Assembly (NCBI RefSeq): GCF_030867145.1
Contig: NC_134418.1
Coordinates: 2,972,802 to 3,036,801 of the forward strand
Source: Opisthocomus hoazin
Taxonomy: Eukaryota; Chordata; Aves; Opisthocomiformes; Opisthocomidae
Direction of reading: 5' to 3'
DNA length: 64,000 bases
Below the pieces are notes generated by a model. The model was not told where the DNA came from. It ran no database searches and worked only from the letters and a program-made list of their open reading frames with translations. Positions 50,094-60,200 of the stretch are shown here, one piece after another; position 1 is the first letter of the stretch; the number at the start of each line of letters is the position of its first letter. The position numbers and the translations under genes were made by a program.

Positions 50094-50983
50094 GCTGACA
50101 CCAAAGTGGGAGGTGTGGTAGATACACCAGAAGGCTGTGCTGCCATTCAGTGTGACCTGGATAGGCTGGAAAGCTGGGCAGAGAGGAACCTGATGAGGTT
50201 CAACAAGGGCAAGTGCAGGGTCCTGCAACTGGGGAGGAACAACCTCATGCACCAGTACAGGCTTGGGGTGGACCTGCTGGAGAGCAGCTCTGCGGAGAGG
50301 GACCTGGGTGTCCTGGTGGACGACAGGTTAACCATGAGCCAGCAGGGTGCCCTGGCTGCCAAGAAAGCCAATGGGATCCTGGGGTGCATCAAGAAGAGCG
50401 TGGCCAGCAGGACGAGGCAGGTTCTCCTTCCCCTCTACACTGCCCTGGTGAGGCCTCATCTGGAGTACTGTGTCCAGTTCTGGGCTCCCCAGTTCAAGAA
50501 AGATAAAGAGCTACTGGAGAGAGTCCAGCGGAGGGCTACGAGGATGAGGAGGGGACTGGAGCATCTCTCCTACGAGAAGAGGTTGAGGGAACTGGGCTTG
50601 TTCAGCCTGAAGAAGAGAAGGCTGCGAGGGGACCTTAGAAATGCCTACAAATATCTGCAGGGTGGGTGTCAGGAGGATGGGGCCAAGCTCTTTTCAGTGG
50701 TGCCCAGCGACAGGACAAGGGGCAATGGGCACAAACTGAGGCACAGGAAGTTCCGTCTGAACATGAGGAAGAACTTCTTCCCTCTGAGGGTGACGGAGCA
50801 CTGGAACAGGCTGCCCAGGGAGGTTGTGGAGTCTCCTTCTCTGGAGATATTCAAGACCCGCCTGGACACAGTGCTGTGCAGCCTGCTGTAGGTGACCCTG
50901 CTTTGGCAGGGGGCTTGGACTAGATGACCCACAGAGGTCCCTTCCAACCCCTACTATTCTGTGATTCTGTGATTCTGTGATTC
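50094..50983 (+). mobile_element. CR1 LINE, 5'-truncated, about 0.89 kb (group A1)
   Basis: The plus strand enters CR1 at GCTGACACCAAAGTGGGAGG, which encodes the ADTKVGG residues right at the catalytic FADD box, and continues in one frame to a stop at 50891. Then come the short 3' untranslated region (GGCAGGGGGCTTGGACTAGA, CCACAGAGGTCCCTTCCAAC) and three ATTCTGTG octamers. It is the plus-strand counterpart of the 29601 copy and lacks the two deletions of the A2 copies. Confidence 0.97.
50106..50891 (+). pseudogene. CR1 ORF2 C-terminal fragment, open frame
   Basis: 261 uninterrupted codons from [10 protein letters not shown] through [68 protein letters not shown] to a C terminus LDTVLCSLL and stop codon TAG. 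Truncation removed the catalytic aspartates, so no reverse-transcriptase activity is possible. The intact frame probably reflects recent insertion, not selection. Confidence 0.9.
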
Positions 50984-53900
50984 ATGGGAGCACACCATAG
51001 AGGTCCGGCGAGGTAACATAGCCTACGGGGCACTGTTTTCCACCCAAAATCTGTTACCAGCCCCTTTGCGTGAGCATCCAGAGCCTTGTGCACAAGAGCA
51101 TCGGGGCTCTCACGTCGCTGCCGTGCTCTCGTGAGCTTGCGATGATGGATTTTTCTTCCTGGCCCGGCTGGTGATGTACATGAGATCTGGCACCCGGGCA
51201 TCCTCCTCGCAGCCCAACTTTAACGTGCCAACTCAATCCTGGGCTGGGTTTTACCCCGGGGTCGATGCAGGGTGATGTCAATAGGTGCTTTGACACCACA
51301 AATCTCCCCTACGTGTTCAGTGCTTGCATGGGCAGCTGCAAGCGTAAAATAGCTGATAAAGGCTGTATTCTCTGTTTTGGGGGACTTTTAGCTGGCGGAC
51401 ATGTGCTGGCACGTTGCGTCTCAGATGCAGCTGCATCAGATGGTGGGGAAAAAAAGATTGGTAGATTAACTTTGTGTTTTCATTTAAAATATCCGCAGGA
51501 ATGAAAACTTGTACGTGAGGGAAGATTATAATAGCCACAGCTGACTCGCTGCAGTCTCCCATTGAAGGAGGCTCATAAGACACTGGGAAGAAAAGCATGC
51601 GGTTCTTTTTGAAGATGATTTTTTTTCTCTCTCTCCTGGTATTCGGAGGCACACAGCACCTTGGCTTGAACGAGAGCTGCAATTTCAGTTTTGCTTGTGT
51701 GCCCTACATCCCTGTGCGAGCAGCTACTGGAGACCATTTTGTGTATTGTATTTCCAGCCGGCAAGCAGAGCTACATAAATAACCCAGCTGCTGCTACCGG
51801 GTGTCACGCATGGCTTCCAGGAAAGGGCTGACAATGCCCCTTCCCGATGGAAAGCTGGCAAGTGAGAGCCGAAGCGGTGGGAAAACCCCTTGGGAAGTGG
51901 CTGCCCAGCTGGCTCGGCGCTGCGTTTCTCGGGGAACGGGAAAACCAGCCGCCTGCCTTCCCCGCCGCCCGTCAAACCGAGTGACCTGAGGTGACAGCGA
52001 CAAGCGTCTGTGCTCCGTGGGATTTAATCACCCCTGTGACCGATGAGATGGATGGCGTCTTCGGGGTGAAATGCGAAAAGACATCGCCGTGTGGTTAAAG
52101 AACTGGTGGAACCGCTTGCCAGCAAGCCCTTTAGCCCTTTGCCAGCTGACTGAATTCTGGGAAGCTTTCTACGCCTGTGCACCGGGTATTTTAATCTCTC
52201 TGCTGCTGTATTAGTATTATTACTACTAATGATAACCAATAAATTAAGGCCTATGGGATTCCCCACTGAGATATCGCTCCGTTGCGCCTAGCGCTTTACA
52301 AGCACCCGCTGAGAAAGCCGTTCCTGCTCAAATTGCTGTCGCGCCGGCTGGGACAGCCCTCGGGGTAGATAGAAAGTTGTAAATCATGGTCTTGTAGAGG
52401 CTGCTGCGGGTTTAGTGCAAGGCAGAAAGAACCCACAAAGGCTTCTGTGCTCCAGGTTGGAGTGACACAGTTCCTGCCCATGCCTAGGGATGAGAAATCA
52501 GGACTGCTGTCCCCGTCAAAGCAGGATTTTTTTCTTGTGAAAGATGTGGGTTTGAGCTTTGATCTCCTCCCTTGGCCCGTGGTGCGTGCGACAACATGGT
52601 GACGTTGGCAAAGGTGGAATGATCTGAAATAATCCTCCACCGAAGTGCTTCGTGCTTGTCCTGCAGCATGGACCAGCAGCTCTCCCCGCCGTAAACTGGG
52701 AAGAAAACGGACGGGAGCTGCTGAATGAGGCTGGGGTGATGCAAGATCTGAAGTTTCTTGAGTCATGAAGAAGCCGGCTCCAGCAAAGCCGAACCCCTCC
52801 AACGCTCGGCGTTCACTCCTGCAGCGGTGATCAGCCAAAAAGCAGATCTGGGGCCATGATTTCCAAAGATGTGGGGCCAAAGCACAGCTCCCAGGGAGCC
52901 TCAGCAGCTGGCTGTGTGTGACGCCAATGCTGTGTCTTCCCCATAAGCTCTTCATGGCTGGGTCTTACTTCCAGATGCTTTCCCTTAAGTCTCTCAGGTC
53001 TCTTTAGCTCACGAAACACGAAATAAAGGTTGCTCAATGGTGTTGGAATAGAGTTTCCCTGAATCCTGCCTGCCAGCTCTGATTTTCGGTGGAGTTTTGC
53101 CCCACAGTTAAGCAACATGCTGTAACATTTCACTTTCCAGCTGTAACTGTCCGAGAGGTAGGGAGAGAAGAGTTTATTTGTAAACCAAGACTTGCAGCTG
53201 GCTGTGCCTCTGTGCTTTCCCAAACTGCGTATTTCACAAGAATAACTGGGATCGGGGAAGCTCTCAGCAGTTTTCCTTCCCAAGGCTAGGTTTTAGGCTC
53301 TGCTTGTTGTTTCGTAAATGAGTGGTTTTTGGTTTTCTCGCTTGCAGATGCAAAAATGCCGAAGGGCAGCGAATTGACCAAATGCAACGTTGTTCCCTGC
53401 GCATCCCCTGCCCAATCTCCGTAAGCACCTATTTGATCTGCGAAGGATCCTTTCGCCGGTAGCTTCAAAGCTGACTCGGTTAAAGAGAGCCATAAAATGA
53501 ACCGTATTCCTCTAATTTGTCTTGGAAACAGAGGGACGCAGCGGCTCGCGAGCCCTGAATGCTGCCACGCAGAGACGCTTGCTGAGCGCATCCCAGCACG
53601 CGCCCAGTAGATCACCAGGATCCGTGCCGGACATCAAAAACGTGAATAAATGGCTCGGGGAGGGACAATGTGTCTGTCCCCATCCGTCACTGAACAAAAC
53701 CTGGGAGCTGAGCCCGGAGCGGTGCTTCGGCTGCTGGCTTTGTCCCACCCGCAGGTCCCCGCCGGTTCCCACGGCCCCTCCGACAAACGGGGCTGCGCCT
53801 GCGAGCTCAGCCTTCCTCCCGCTGAACCGGGCAGGATGGAAGACGAGGACGGAGTGCTGCTGGTTTTAATTACCACCTTCATTTTCATGGAGGAGTGAAA

Positions 53901-55374
53901 ACAGGTATAATTTATCAGAGGGTGAAGGTGATCATCATGTGGTGTTTGCTGATCGGACTCCTGGCTTTCCGCTGGGCAAGCATTCAGAAAAAAACAGCTT
54001 TCCAAATGATCTCATTGCTGTTTCCTTCCCCTGGATCCAACAAGCAGAGTGCTCGGTGAAGTGGTCAGCAAGGGACTGCTTCATCGGACATCTGGGCAAC
54101 TCTGCAGGGAACCGGGTCAGGAGCTGCGTTTTGCCGTGCAAGAGGTTCAAAAGCAGATGGAAAGGCAGCGGTGACTCTGTGGGGTGGGAATTAGCGACGG
54201 AATCTGAGGACATAAATGGTCTTCTTCAGAGAAAAAGGAGAGAAAGGGGTTAAGAGAAGTTAGGTCCCAGTTCCCACTGCACCGTTGGTGGTTCCCTCCT
54301 CTTGCGAAGGAGGTGGACAGCATGGGACTGAGCGTGGAGGTGGTGGGAAGCCATGGAAGACGTTGGCATCGACAGCACGAATATCTCACTTAAATGAAAT
54401 GTTGGCAAAAGGGCATGAAAAGCTTAGGTGGATTTTCCCTTCCTGACATCCCTGGCCTTGTCATCTCGCGACCTCTCTGAGCCAGAAACCGTTGCAAGCT
54501 GGAAACAGGGAGTCCAGGAGTGTCAAACTCCTGATAAGCAGAAATTCCAGCTGTCCTCGGGGAAAAGCGGTGGATGAAAGATGGGGGGAAATGGTCTCGG
54601 GGAGAGAGAAACGGCTTCTGGGAGCCTGTTTAGGAGAGGAAAACTGAGAGGAGAGGTGCACCAGCACAGCATGGCTCACTCATATCTTCATAGAGACCCT
54701 AAAAGTTTTCCAGTGGGATGCAATGGAGTTAAAGTCAATATAAGCATGCCAACAAATTTGCTTTCTCAGTCACCTTCTGTGGGCCCCTTAGGAGGAGCCC
54801 AGAGCTTTCCAGGACCACCAGCTGAGGAGCAATTCCGAATGTGGAGAGGCTCAGAGATGTTCTTTGCTTACACATCCAGCCTTTGAAGTCATTGCATTGC
54901 CTGAAGTTGCAGCCTCTCCCCAGCCTGATGGTCGAGGCCGACAGGCAGAGACTTGAGAGCGAGCTGGAGAGCTGTAAAATCAGCTGCTGTTGGCTTAAAT
55001 CATGTTTTAAGAAGTGTATCCCTGGGCACTGTTGAGAGGAAGCTCCTGGAAGGGCGAAGCACGGTGAGGGGAAGTATTTGAGCCCCCGAGGAAGCGGGAT
55101 GGGAGAGGTGGGAAGCTGTTCCTGGAGGTAATGAGATGCAGGGGGGGCCACACAGCAAGCGCTGTAGGTCCTGGCTTTCTCCGTGCATCCGAGGCTGAAA
55201 TGACTAAATCAAAGGGAGGGAAAAAAGATGGGTGTAGGGCTGGTTGCCTCCAAGAGCTGGTGGCCACCCAACGAGAGGACAGTTGTAGCGCTGAGGGTGG
55301 GCAGGTGGTGGCTGTGGACAAGCACTTGAAGAGGAACAGGTCCAAGGGAAACCTTTGAGGTTTGGGGTACGAGG
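50984..55374. other. Unique stretch, no gene supported
   Basis: About 4.4 kb without CR1. Locally CpG-richer at 51780 to 52010 and 53520 to 53860. A 61-codon frame at 51597 to 51782 has a hydrophobic, signal-like start (see findings). CAGGAGT-GTCAA-ACTCCTG at 54515 to 54533 is a small inverted repeat. The 219-codon minus frame 52955 to 52296 shows no domain. Confidence 0.4.
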
Positions 55375-55520
55375 CCCAGGGAGGTGGCACAGTCTCCATC
55401 CTTGGAGGACCCTCAGCAGCTTGGTCTGACCTGATGGCTGACCCTTCTTTGAGCAGGAGGTTGGAGTGGAGACCTCCTGAGGTCCCTTCCAACCTGAATT
55501 TCCCTGTGCTCCTGTGATCC
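55375..55520 (+). mobile_element. Old CR1 3' fragment
   Basis: CCAGGGAGGTGGCACAGTCT, CATCCTTGGAGGACCCTCAG, CTGACCCTTCTTTGAGCAGG, then GAGGTCCCTTCCAACCTGAA and a degraded TGTGCTCCTGTGATCC tail keep the CR1 order on the plus strand (the ORF2 'VESPSLE' end plus 3' untranslated region). It differs from groups A and B and is more diverged. Confidence 0.75.
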
Positions 55521-56840
55521 TAAGACATGTTCAGACTGTTCCCTCTTTGCAGAGTCTTTCCAGAACAGCCAGGGTGTTAGGGGAGAGAAGCCAGGACATC
55601 ACTCCAGAGAGTTCTTTCCTGTCTTTCATCAGACAAAATCCCACACTGGTAAATCTGACATTGCCAAACAGCTTTAGAAAATGCTGCCTTTAACCTCCAG
55701 GGTCACACGATGGGTGAGTAGATGAGATCTGAGTTTTATTCCATGGAGCCGGACAGAGCAACACCACAGAGATTATGCTGGGCAGAAATTCAGAAAAAAG
55801 TATTTCTTTTTTCATCAAGAAGCATCATAGCGTAGCACCTGGAGATGTCTCAGACTGTGTTGGGTTTAAGAAGCCTTGACACTAAATTGTCCTCGGGGAT
55901 GGCGGTTCCCCCATCTGGCAGCAAACACTTCCCTGCTCCAACCACTCCTGAAGAAGCCCAAGGCAACTTCAGCAATGACCACCAACAGCCCCAAATTCAT
56001 ATTTCCCTACCTGCACGGGGTTAGCTACTGCAAACAAAACATCTAACAAACCTCTTCAAGTTCATAGTGCCCCTCAGCCACGTCTCTCTCTTAGCCAAAC
56101 TCTTCATTTACGAAGGGCAGTGGCTGTAAGAAAAAAAGTCCGGGTAACTCTGGGCCAGCGCTGCTATTTTTGGGATACGTTTCCTGTGCTCGCAGGATCT
56201 CAGTGTGTCCTGTCTCCATCATCTCCTGCATCTCCACCCTGCGTTTCGTGGGCGCACCGTGCCAGATTCACGGTGGTAAAAACATGCAGACCTCAGCTTG
56301 CTGGAGAATTAACTCGCCTTTCTATTTGCGTTGACTCGGGGGCTGCCTTTTGCAAAGAGAATAAAACCATAATTTAAGGATAGAGGAAATCTTAATATCT
56401 CTCCTCTTAAAATAGCACTTCAGAAGAACGAAGATCTTTTAGCCTGAAGAACTAGGATGAATGGACTAGGAGGGTTTTTATCGCCGTTGTCATTTATTAT
56501 TTAATGTTCCCTCCCAAGGTAAGAAGTGGGAAACTTTTGTTACATTCTTGTTTTATCTCTGCCTGAAGTTATTCATAAATTTTTCATGAAGAGCTACGTA
56601 GGCAGCAAGCTTGTTCTCGGTACGAACATCCACTGCTCAGAGGGCACTGCCTGGAGGGTGGACTCTGCTGAAACCTTTATGGGATCCCGTAAATGCAACG
56701 GGATCCCATAAATCTGAACAGCAGGGAGGAAAAACAACTCTCGTGAAACACAACAGAGGCCAAACCTTGTTGTTTACCACACAAGCACGGCACGCTTCGT
56801 TTTTTCTCTCTAAGAGATCTGAATTATTTCCTTCAAAGTG
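55521..56840. other. Unique sequence with a perfect hairpin; no gene seen
   Basis: No exon supported. Contains the 15-bp-arm inverted repeat at 56676 to 56712. Confidence 0.4.
56676..56712. repeat. Perfect inverted repeat, 15-bp arms, 7-base loop
   Basis: The left arm TTTATGGGATCCCGT (56676 to 56690) and right arm ACGGGATCCCATAAA (56698 to 56712) are exact complements around the loop AAATGCA. Each arm itself contains the palindrome GGGATCCC. No terminator, miRNA or transposon end that I know matches it. Confidence 0.9.
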
Positions 56841-56895
56841 CAGAGGTCCCTTCCAACCCCTACTATTCTGTGATTCTGTGATTCTGTGATTCTGT
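56841..56895 (+). mobile_element. CR1 LINE 3' tail only (group A)
   Basis: CAGAGGTCCCTTCCAACCCC, TACTATT and then three to four ATTCTGTG octamers. Only 55 bases of the element survive, which is extreme 5' truncation. A longer same-strand copy begins 160 bases downstream. Confidence 0.93.
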
Positions 56896-57054
56896 TACGG
56901 GGGGAAAATGGCCTCTTGTACTCTTGATGCTACATAGGGATAATAAAAAAAACAAACTAGAAAGCCCCAAAAGATGGATCCTTGGCTTGTAGGAAGCTGG
57001 AAGCTGACAGCGAGATTTTGGTAAGCCGTAAAGCTTTTCTGTTTGGTTTTATTT

Positions 57055-57562
57055 GTGTCCAGTTCTGGGCTCCCCAGTTCAAGAAAGATGAGGAGCTACT
57101 GGAGAGAGTCCAGTGGAGGGCTACGAGGATGAGGAGGGGACTGGAGCATCTCTCCTACGAGGAGAGGCTGAGGGAGCTGGGCTTGTCCAGCCTGGAGAAG
57201 AGAAGGCTGAGAGGGGACCTTCTAAATGCCTCTAAATATCTGCAGGGTGGGGGTCAGGAGGACGGGGCCAGACTCTTTACAGTGGTGCCCAGCGACAGGA
57301 CAAGTGGCAACGGGCAAAAACTGAAGCAGAGGAAGCTCCAGCTGAAGATGAGGAAGAACTTCTTCCCTCTGAGGGTGACGGAGCCCTGGCCCAGGCTGCC
57401 CAGGGAGGTTGTGGAGTCTCCTTCTCTGGAGATATTCCAGCCCCGCCTGGCCGCGGTGCTGTGCAGCCTGCTCTGGGTGACCCTGCTTGGGCAGGGGTTT
57501 GGGCTGGGTGACCCACAGAGGTCCCTGCCAACCCCAACTATTCTGTGATTCTGTGATTCTGT
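57055..57562 (+). mobile_element. CR1 LINE, 5'-truncated, about 0.5 kb (group A2)
   Basis: The plus strand enters at GTGTCCAGTTCTGGGCTCCC ('CVQFWAPQ') and runs in one frame through [20 protein letters not shown] and RTSGNGQKLKQRKL to LLWVTLLGQG. The 3' end is GGTTTGGGCTGGGTGACCCA, CCTGCCAACCCC and two to three ATTCTGTG units. The open frame of 188 codons from 56982 includes 24 flanking codons and is a LINE remnant. Confidence 0.96.
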
Positions 57563-57734
57563 TGTGCTGTCACTTTTAGCAGTTGCCAGCTGCATCTCAG
57601 CCTTGCCTGGCAGCATCATGAGAGCCGGAGCTGGAGCTGTGACCTCTGGTTTTATTCCTGGGGTTGCCTCTGCCCGGTCAAACGCAAGGGTTGGAGAGAG
57701 CTCATCCTGCTGGTAAGCTGGGCTTCCACCATCC

Positions 57735-57872
57735 TGGAAAGTCCTGTGTAGATGTGTCATTTCAGGACGTGGTTTAGCAGGCATGGTGGTGATGGGTTGA
57801 CAGTTGGACTCCATGATCTTAGAGGTCTTTTCCAACCTATGATTCTATGGTCCTATGATTCTATGATTCCAT
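57735..57872 (+). mobile_element. CR1 3' fragment of a different, older subfamily
   Basis: GGACGTGGTTTAGCAGGCAT, GGTGATGGGTTGACAGTTGG and GATCTTAGAGGTCTTTTCCA, followed by three ATTCTATG-like units (one is GGTCCTATG), form the 3' end of a CR1 subfamily distinct from A and B. Plus strand. Only about 140 bases are present. Confidence 0.85.
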
Positions 57873-58679
57873 GGCTCGTGGGTGGCTCCTCGGCATGGAG
57901 CAGGACATCAAAGCCTTCCCACAGCCGACAAACCCAGCAGCCCATGCCTTCTACGGGGAAGGGTCATGCATGTACCAGGAGCACAGGATGTATGTGTTCA
58001 TTTTGTAATAAAACGCAGCCACCAGCCTCCCAAGCAGCCACCAGCCCAGGGTGAGAAGTTTAGGTGTCCCTCACGGGTGGGGGAGCGGAGGACCTCTCCA
58101 GGTGCACATCTCGGGGTGAGCAACATCTATTTTTGACATCCAACATTGTTTTCTCCATTGGTGCAGCAGGGATTAGCTAAAAATAAGCAGGTATTCGCGG
58201 GAGAGGGAGCAAAGGCAGCTGTTTCCACAAGCAGATGCCAACGTTGAGGTACCCAAGCTGAAAGCACATCGAGAGACAGCCCTGTCAGGTCAAGCGAACA
58301 GAGACTTAGCCCAGATTTGGTGGTTTGCTGTTGGACAAGATCTAGGTCAGGAGGATCCACCAAGGAACACCAGCAGCAGCTTTCCCCCTTTTCCAAAGCG
58401 CTCTGCCTTTCCTCTTCCTTTCTTTGGCAATTGTTACGGATTCATTCAGCTTTTCCAGCCTGCTAAACGTGGGACAGCAAAGCTCCGGAAGCCGGGGAGC
58501 AGGAAGAACAGTTGATGTAGTGTCCTTTCCCAGCCATGCTGCCAGACACCCCTTCTCTGTCCCTCCTTCTCCAGGAAGCCTGACCTCCTCGTTGGGTTTT
58601 TTTCCAGGCTGTTGCTCTGCTTTTGCATCACCCTGCATCCGAGGCGCAAGGCTGCAGGTAGCGGCCTGATGCAATGCAC
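57873..58679. other. Unique sequence, no gene seen
   Basis: About 800 bases between CR1 copies with no exon or repeat recognised. Confidence 0.45.
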
Positions 58680-59490
58680 CACAGAATCACGGAGTCACAG
58701 AATGGTCGGGGTTGGAAGGGACCTCTGTGGGTCATCTAGTCCAACCCCCTGCCCAAGCAGGGTCACCCAGAGCAGGCTGCACAGCACCGCGTACAAGCGG
58801 GTCTGGAATATGTCCAGAGAAGGAGACTCCACAGCCTCCCTGGGCAGCCTGGGCCAGGGCTCCGTCACCCTCAGAGGGAAGAAGTTCTTCCTCATCTTCA
58901 GCTGGAGCTTCCTCTGCTTCAGTTTTTGCCCGTTGCCCCTTGTCCTGTCGCTGGGCACCACTGGAAAGAGTCTGGCCCCGTCCTCCTGACCCCCACCCTG
59001 CAGATATTTACAGGCATTTCTAAGGTTCCCTCTGAGCCTTCTCTTCTCCAGGCTGAACAAGCCCAGCTCCCTCAGCCTCTCCTCATAGGAGAGATGCTCC
59101 AGTCCCCTCCTCACCCTCGTAGCCCTCCGCTGGATTCTCTCCAGTAGCTCCTCATCTTTCTTGAACTGGGGAGCCCAGAACTGGACACAGGACTCCAGAT
59201 GGGGCCTCCCACGTGCAGAGCAGAGGGGAAGGAGAACCTCCCTCGACCTGCTGCCCACACTCTTCTGAATGCACCCCAGGATCCCACTGGCCTTCTTGGC
59301 ACCCAGGGCACGCTGCTGGCTCATGGTCACCCTGTCGTCCCCCAGCACTCCCAGTCCCTCTCCGCAGAGCTGCTCTCCAGCAGGGCCGCCCCAGCCTGTG
59401 CTGGTGCCTGGGGTTGTTCCTCCCCAGGTGCAGGACCCTGCATTTGCCCTTGTTGAACCTCATCAGGTTCCTCTGCACCCAACTCTCCAG
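58680..59490 (-). mobile_element. CR1 LINE, 5'-truncated, about 0.8 kb (group A2)
   Basis: Complement octamers CACAGAATCACGGAGTCACA, then GGTCGGGGTTGGAAGGGACC and the A2 body. The minus frame 59348 to 58695 gives 217 codons, beginning [20 protein letters not shown] and ending near LLWVTLLGQGVGL. Upstream of 59348 the frame is lost through the same two single-base deletions as in the 31686 copy (59350 to 59357 and 59388 to 59396). It ends at AACTCTCCAG near 59490, within about ten bases of the corresponding 5' end of that copy, but in unrelated flanking DNA. Confidence 0.96.
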
Positions 59491-59829
59491 CTCCGGCATC
59501 GCCGTGCTGGAAGCTGGGAGTGCTGGGTCCTTTATTGTTTTGCAGCAGAGGGGGCTCAGCTCTCCCCGCGCCCCGAATTTCTGCTGTAAAGCGAATAAAA
59601 GGTGTCGGTGTGGGCAGGTTGTGGTGGTCCCAGTAGGTGGCTGGCACAGGGCGATGGGCAGATGGGTGCTGGATGGAATGGGGGAGTATTTGGGGGGGGG
59701 GGGGGTAACAGGAGAGGGGGGGGGTGCCCGGAGGGGGCTGCCACGGTTTTGGGGCACGGGGGTGCGGGGAATCCGGGAGGGGTTTGCACGGGGCCGGGGG
59801 TGCAATGCTGAGGGGGGTGTGCGGGGGGG
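59491..59829. other. Transition into G-rich upstream region
   Basis: From about 59680 the plus strand is extremely G-rich: a run of 14 G at 59692 to 59705, nine G at 59716 to 59724, and further G runs to 59829. It is suited to G-quadruplex formation. No gene. Confidence 0.6.
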
Positions 59830-60200
59830 GTCCGTGTCACACAGTCCCGCGGGAGTCCTTGAGGTCCGTGTCACACCGTCCCGCGGGGCTCTGTGTGGGG
59901 GGTCCGTGTCACACAGTCCCGCGGGAGTCCGTGGGGTCCGTGTCACACCGTCCCGCGGGGCTCTGTGTGGTGGGTCCGTGTCACACCGTCCCGCGGGGCT
60001 CTGTGTGGGGGGTCCATGTCACACAGTCCCGCGGGAGTCCGTGGGGTCCGTGTCACGCCGCCCCGCGGGGCTCTGTGTGGGGGGTCCGTGTCACACAGTC
60101 CCGCGGGAGTCCGTGGGGTCCGTGTCACACCATCCCACGGGGCTCTGTGTGGGGGGTCCGGGGGGTCCGTGTCACACCGTCCCGCGGGGGTACGTGGGAC
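59830..60200. repeat. CpG-rich minisatellite of alternating 34- and 38-bp units
   Basis: Ten unit starts (GTCCGTGTCACAC or a close variant) at 59830, 59864, 59902, 59936, 59974, 60012, 60046, 60084, 60118 and 60165. Unit A (34 bp) is GTCCGTGTCACACAGTCCCG continued by CGGGAGTCCGTGGG; unit B (38 bp) has CACCGTCCCGCGGGG and ends CTCTGTGTGGGG. The order is A B A B B A B A B, so one A is missing between 59974 and 60012. The last interval is expanded to 47 by a GTCCGGGGG insertion. One A+B pair is 72 bp, and no stop occurs in any forward frame across the array, which explains the long but meaningless open frames here. Confidence 0.95.

Noticed and set aside
52296..52955. Minus-strand open frame of 219 codons.
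   Set aside because: No domain or family resemblance; composition and lack of context point to a chance frame.
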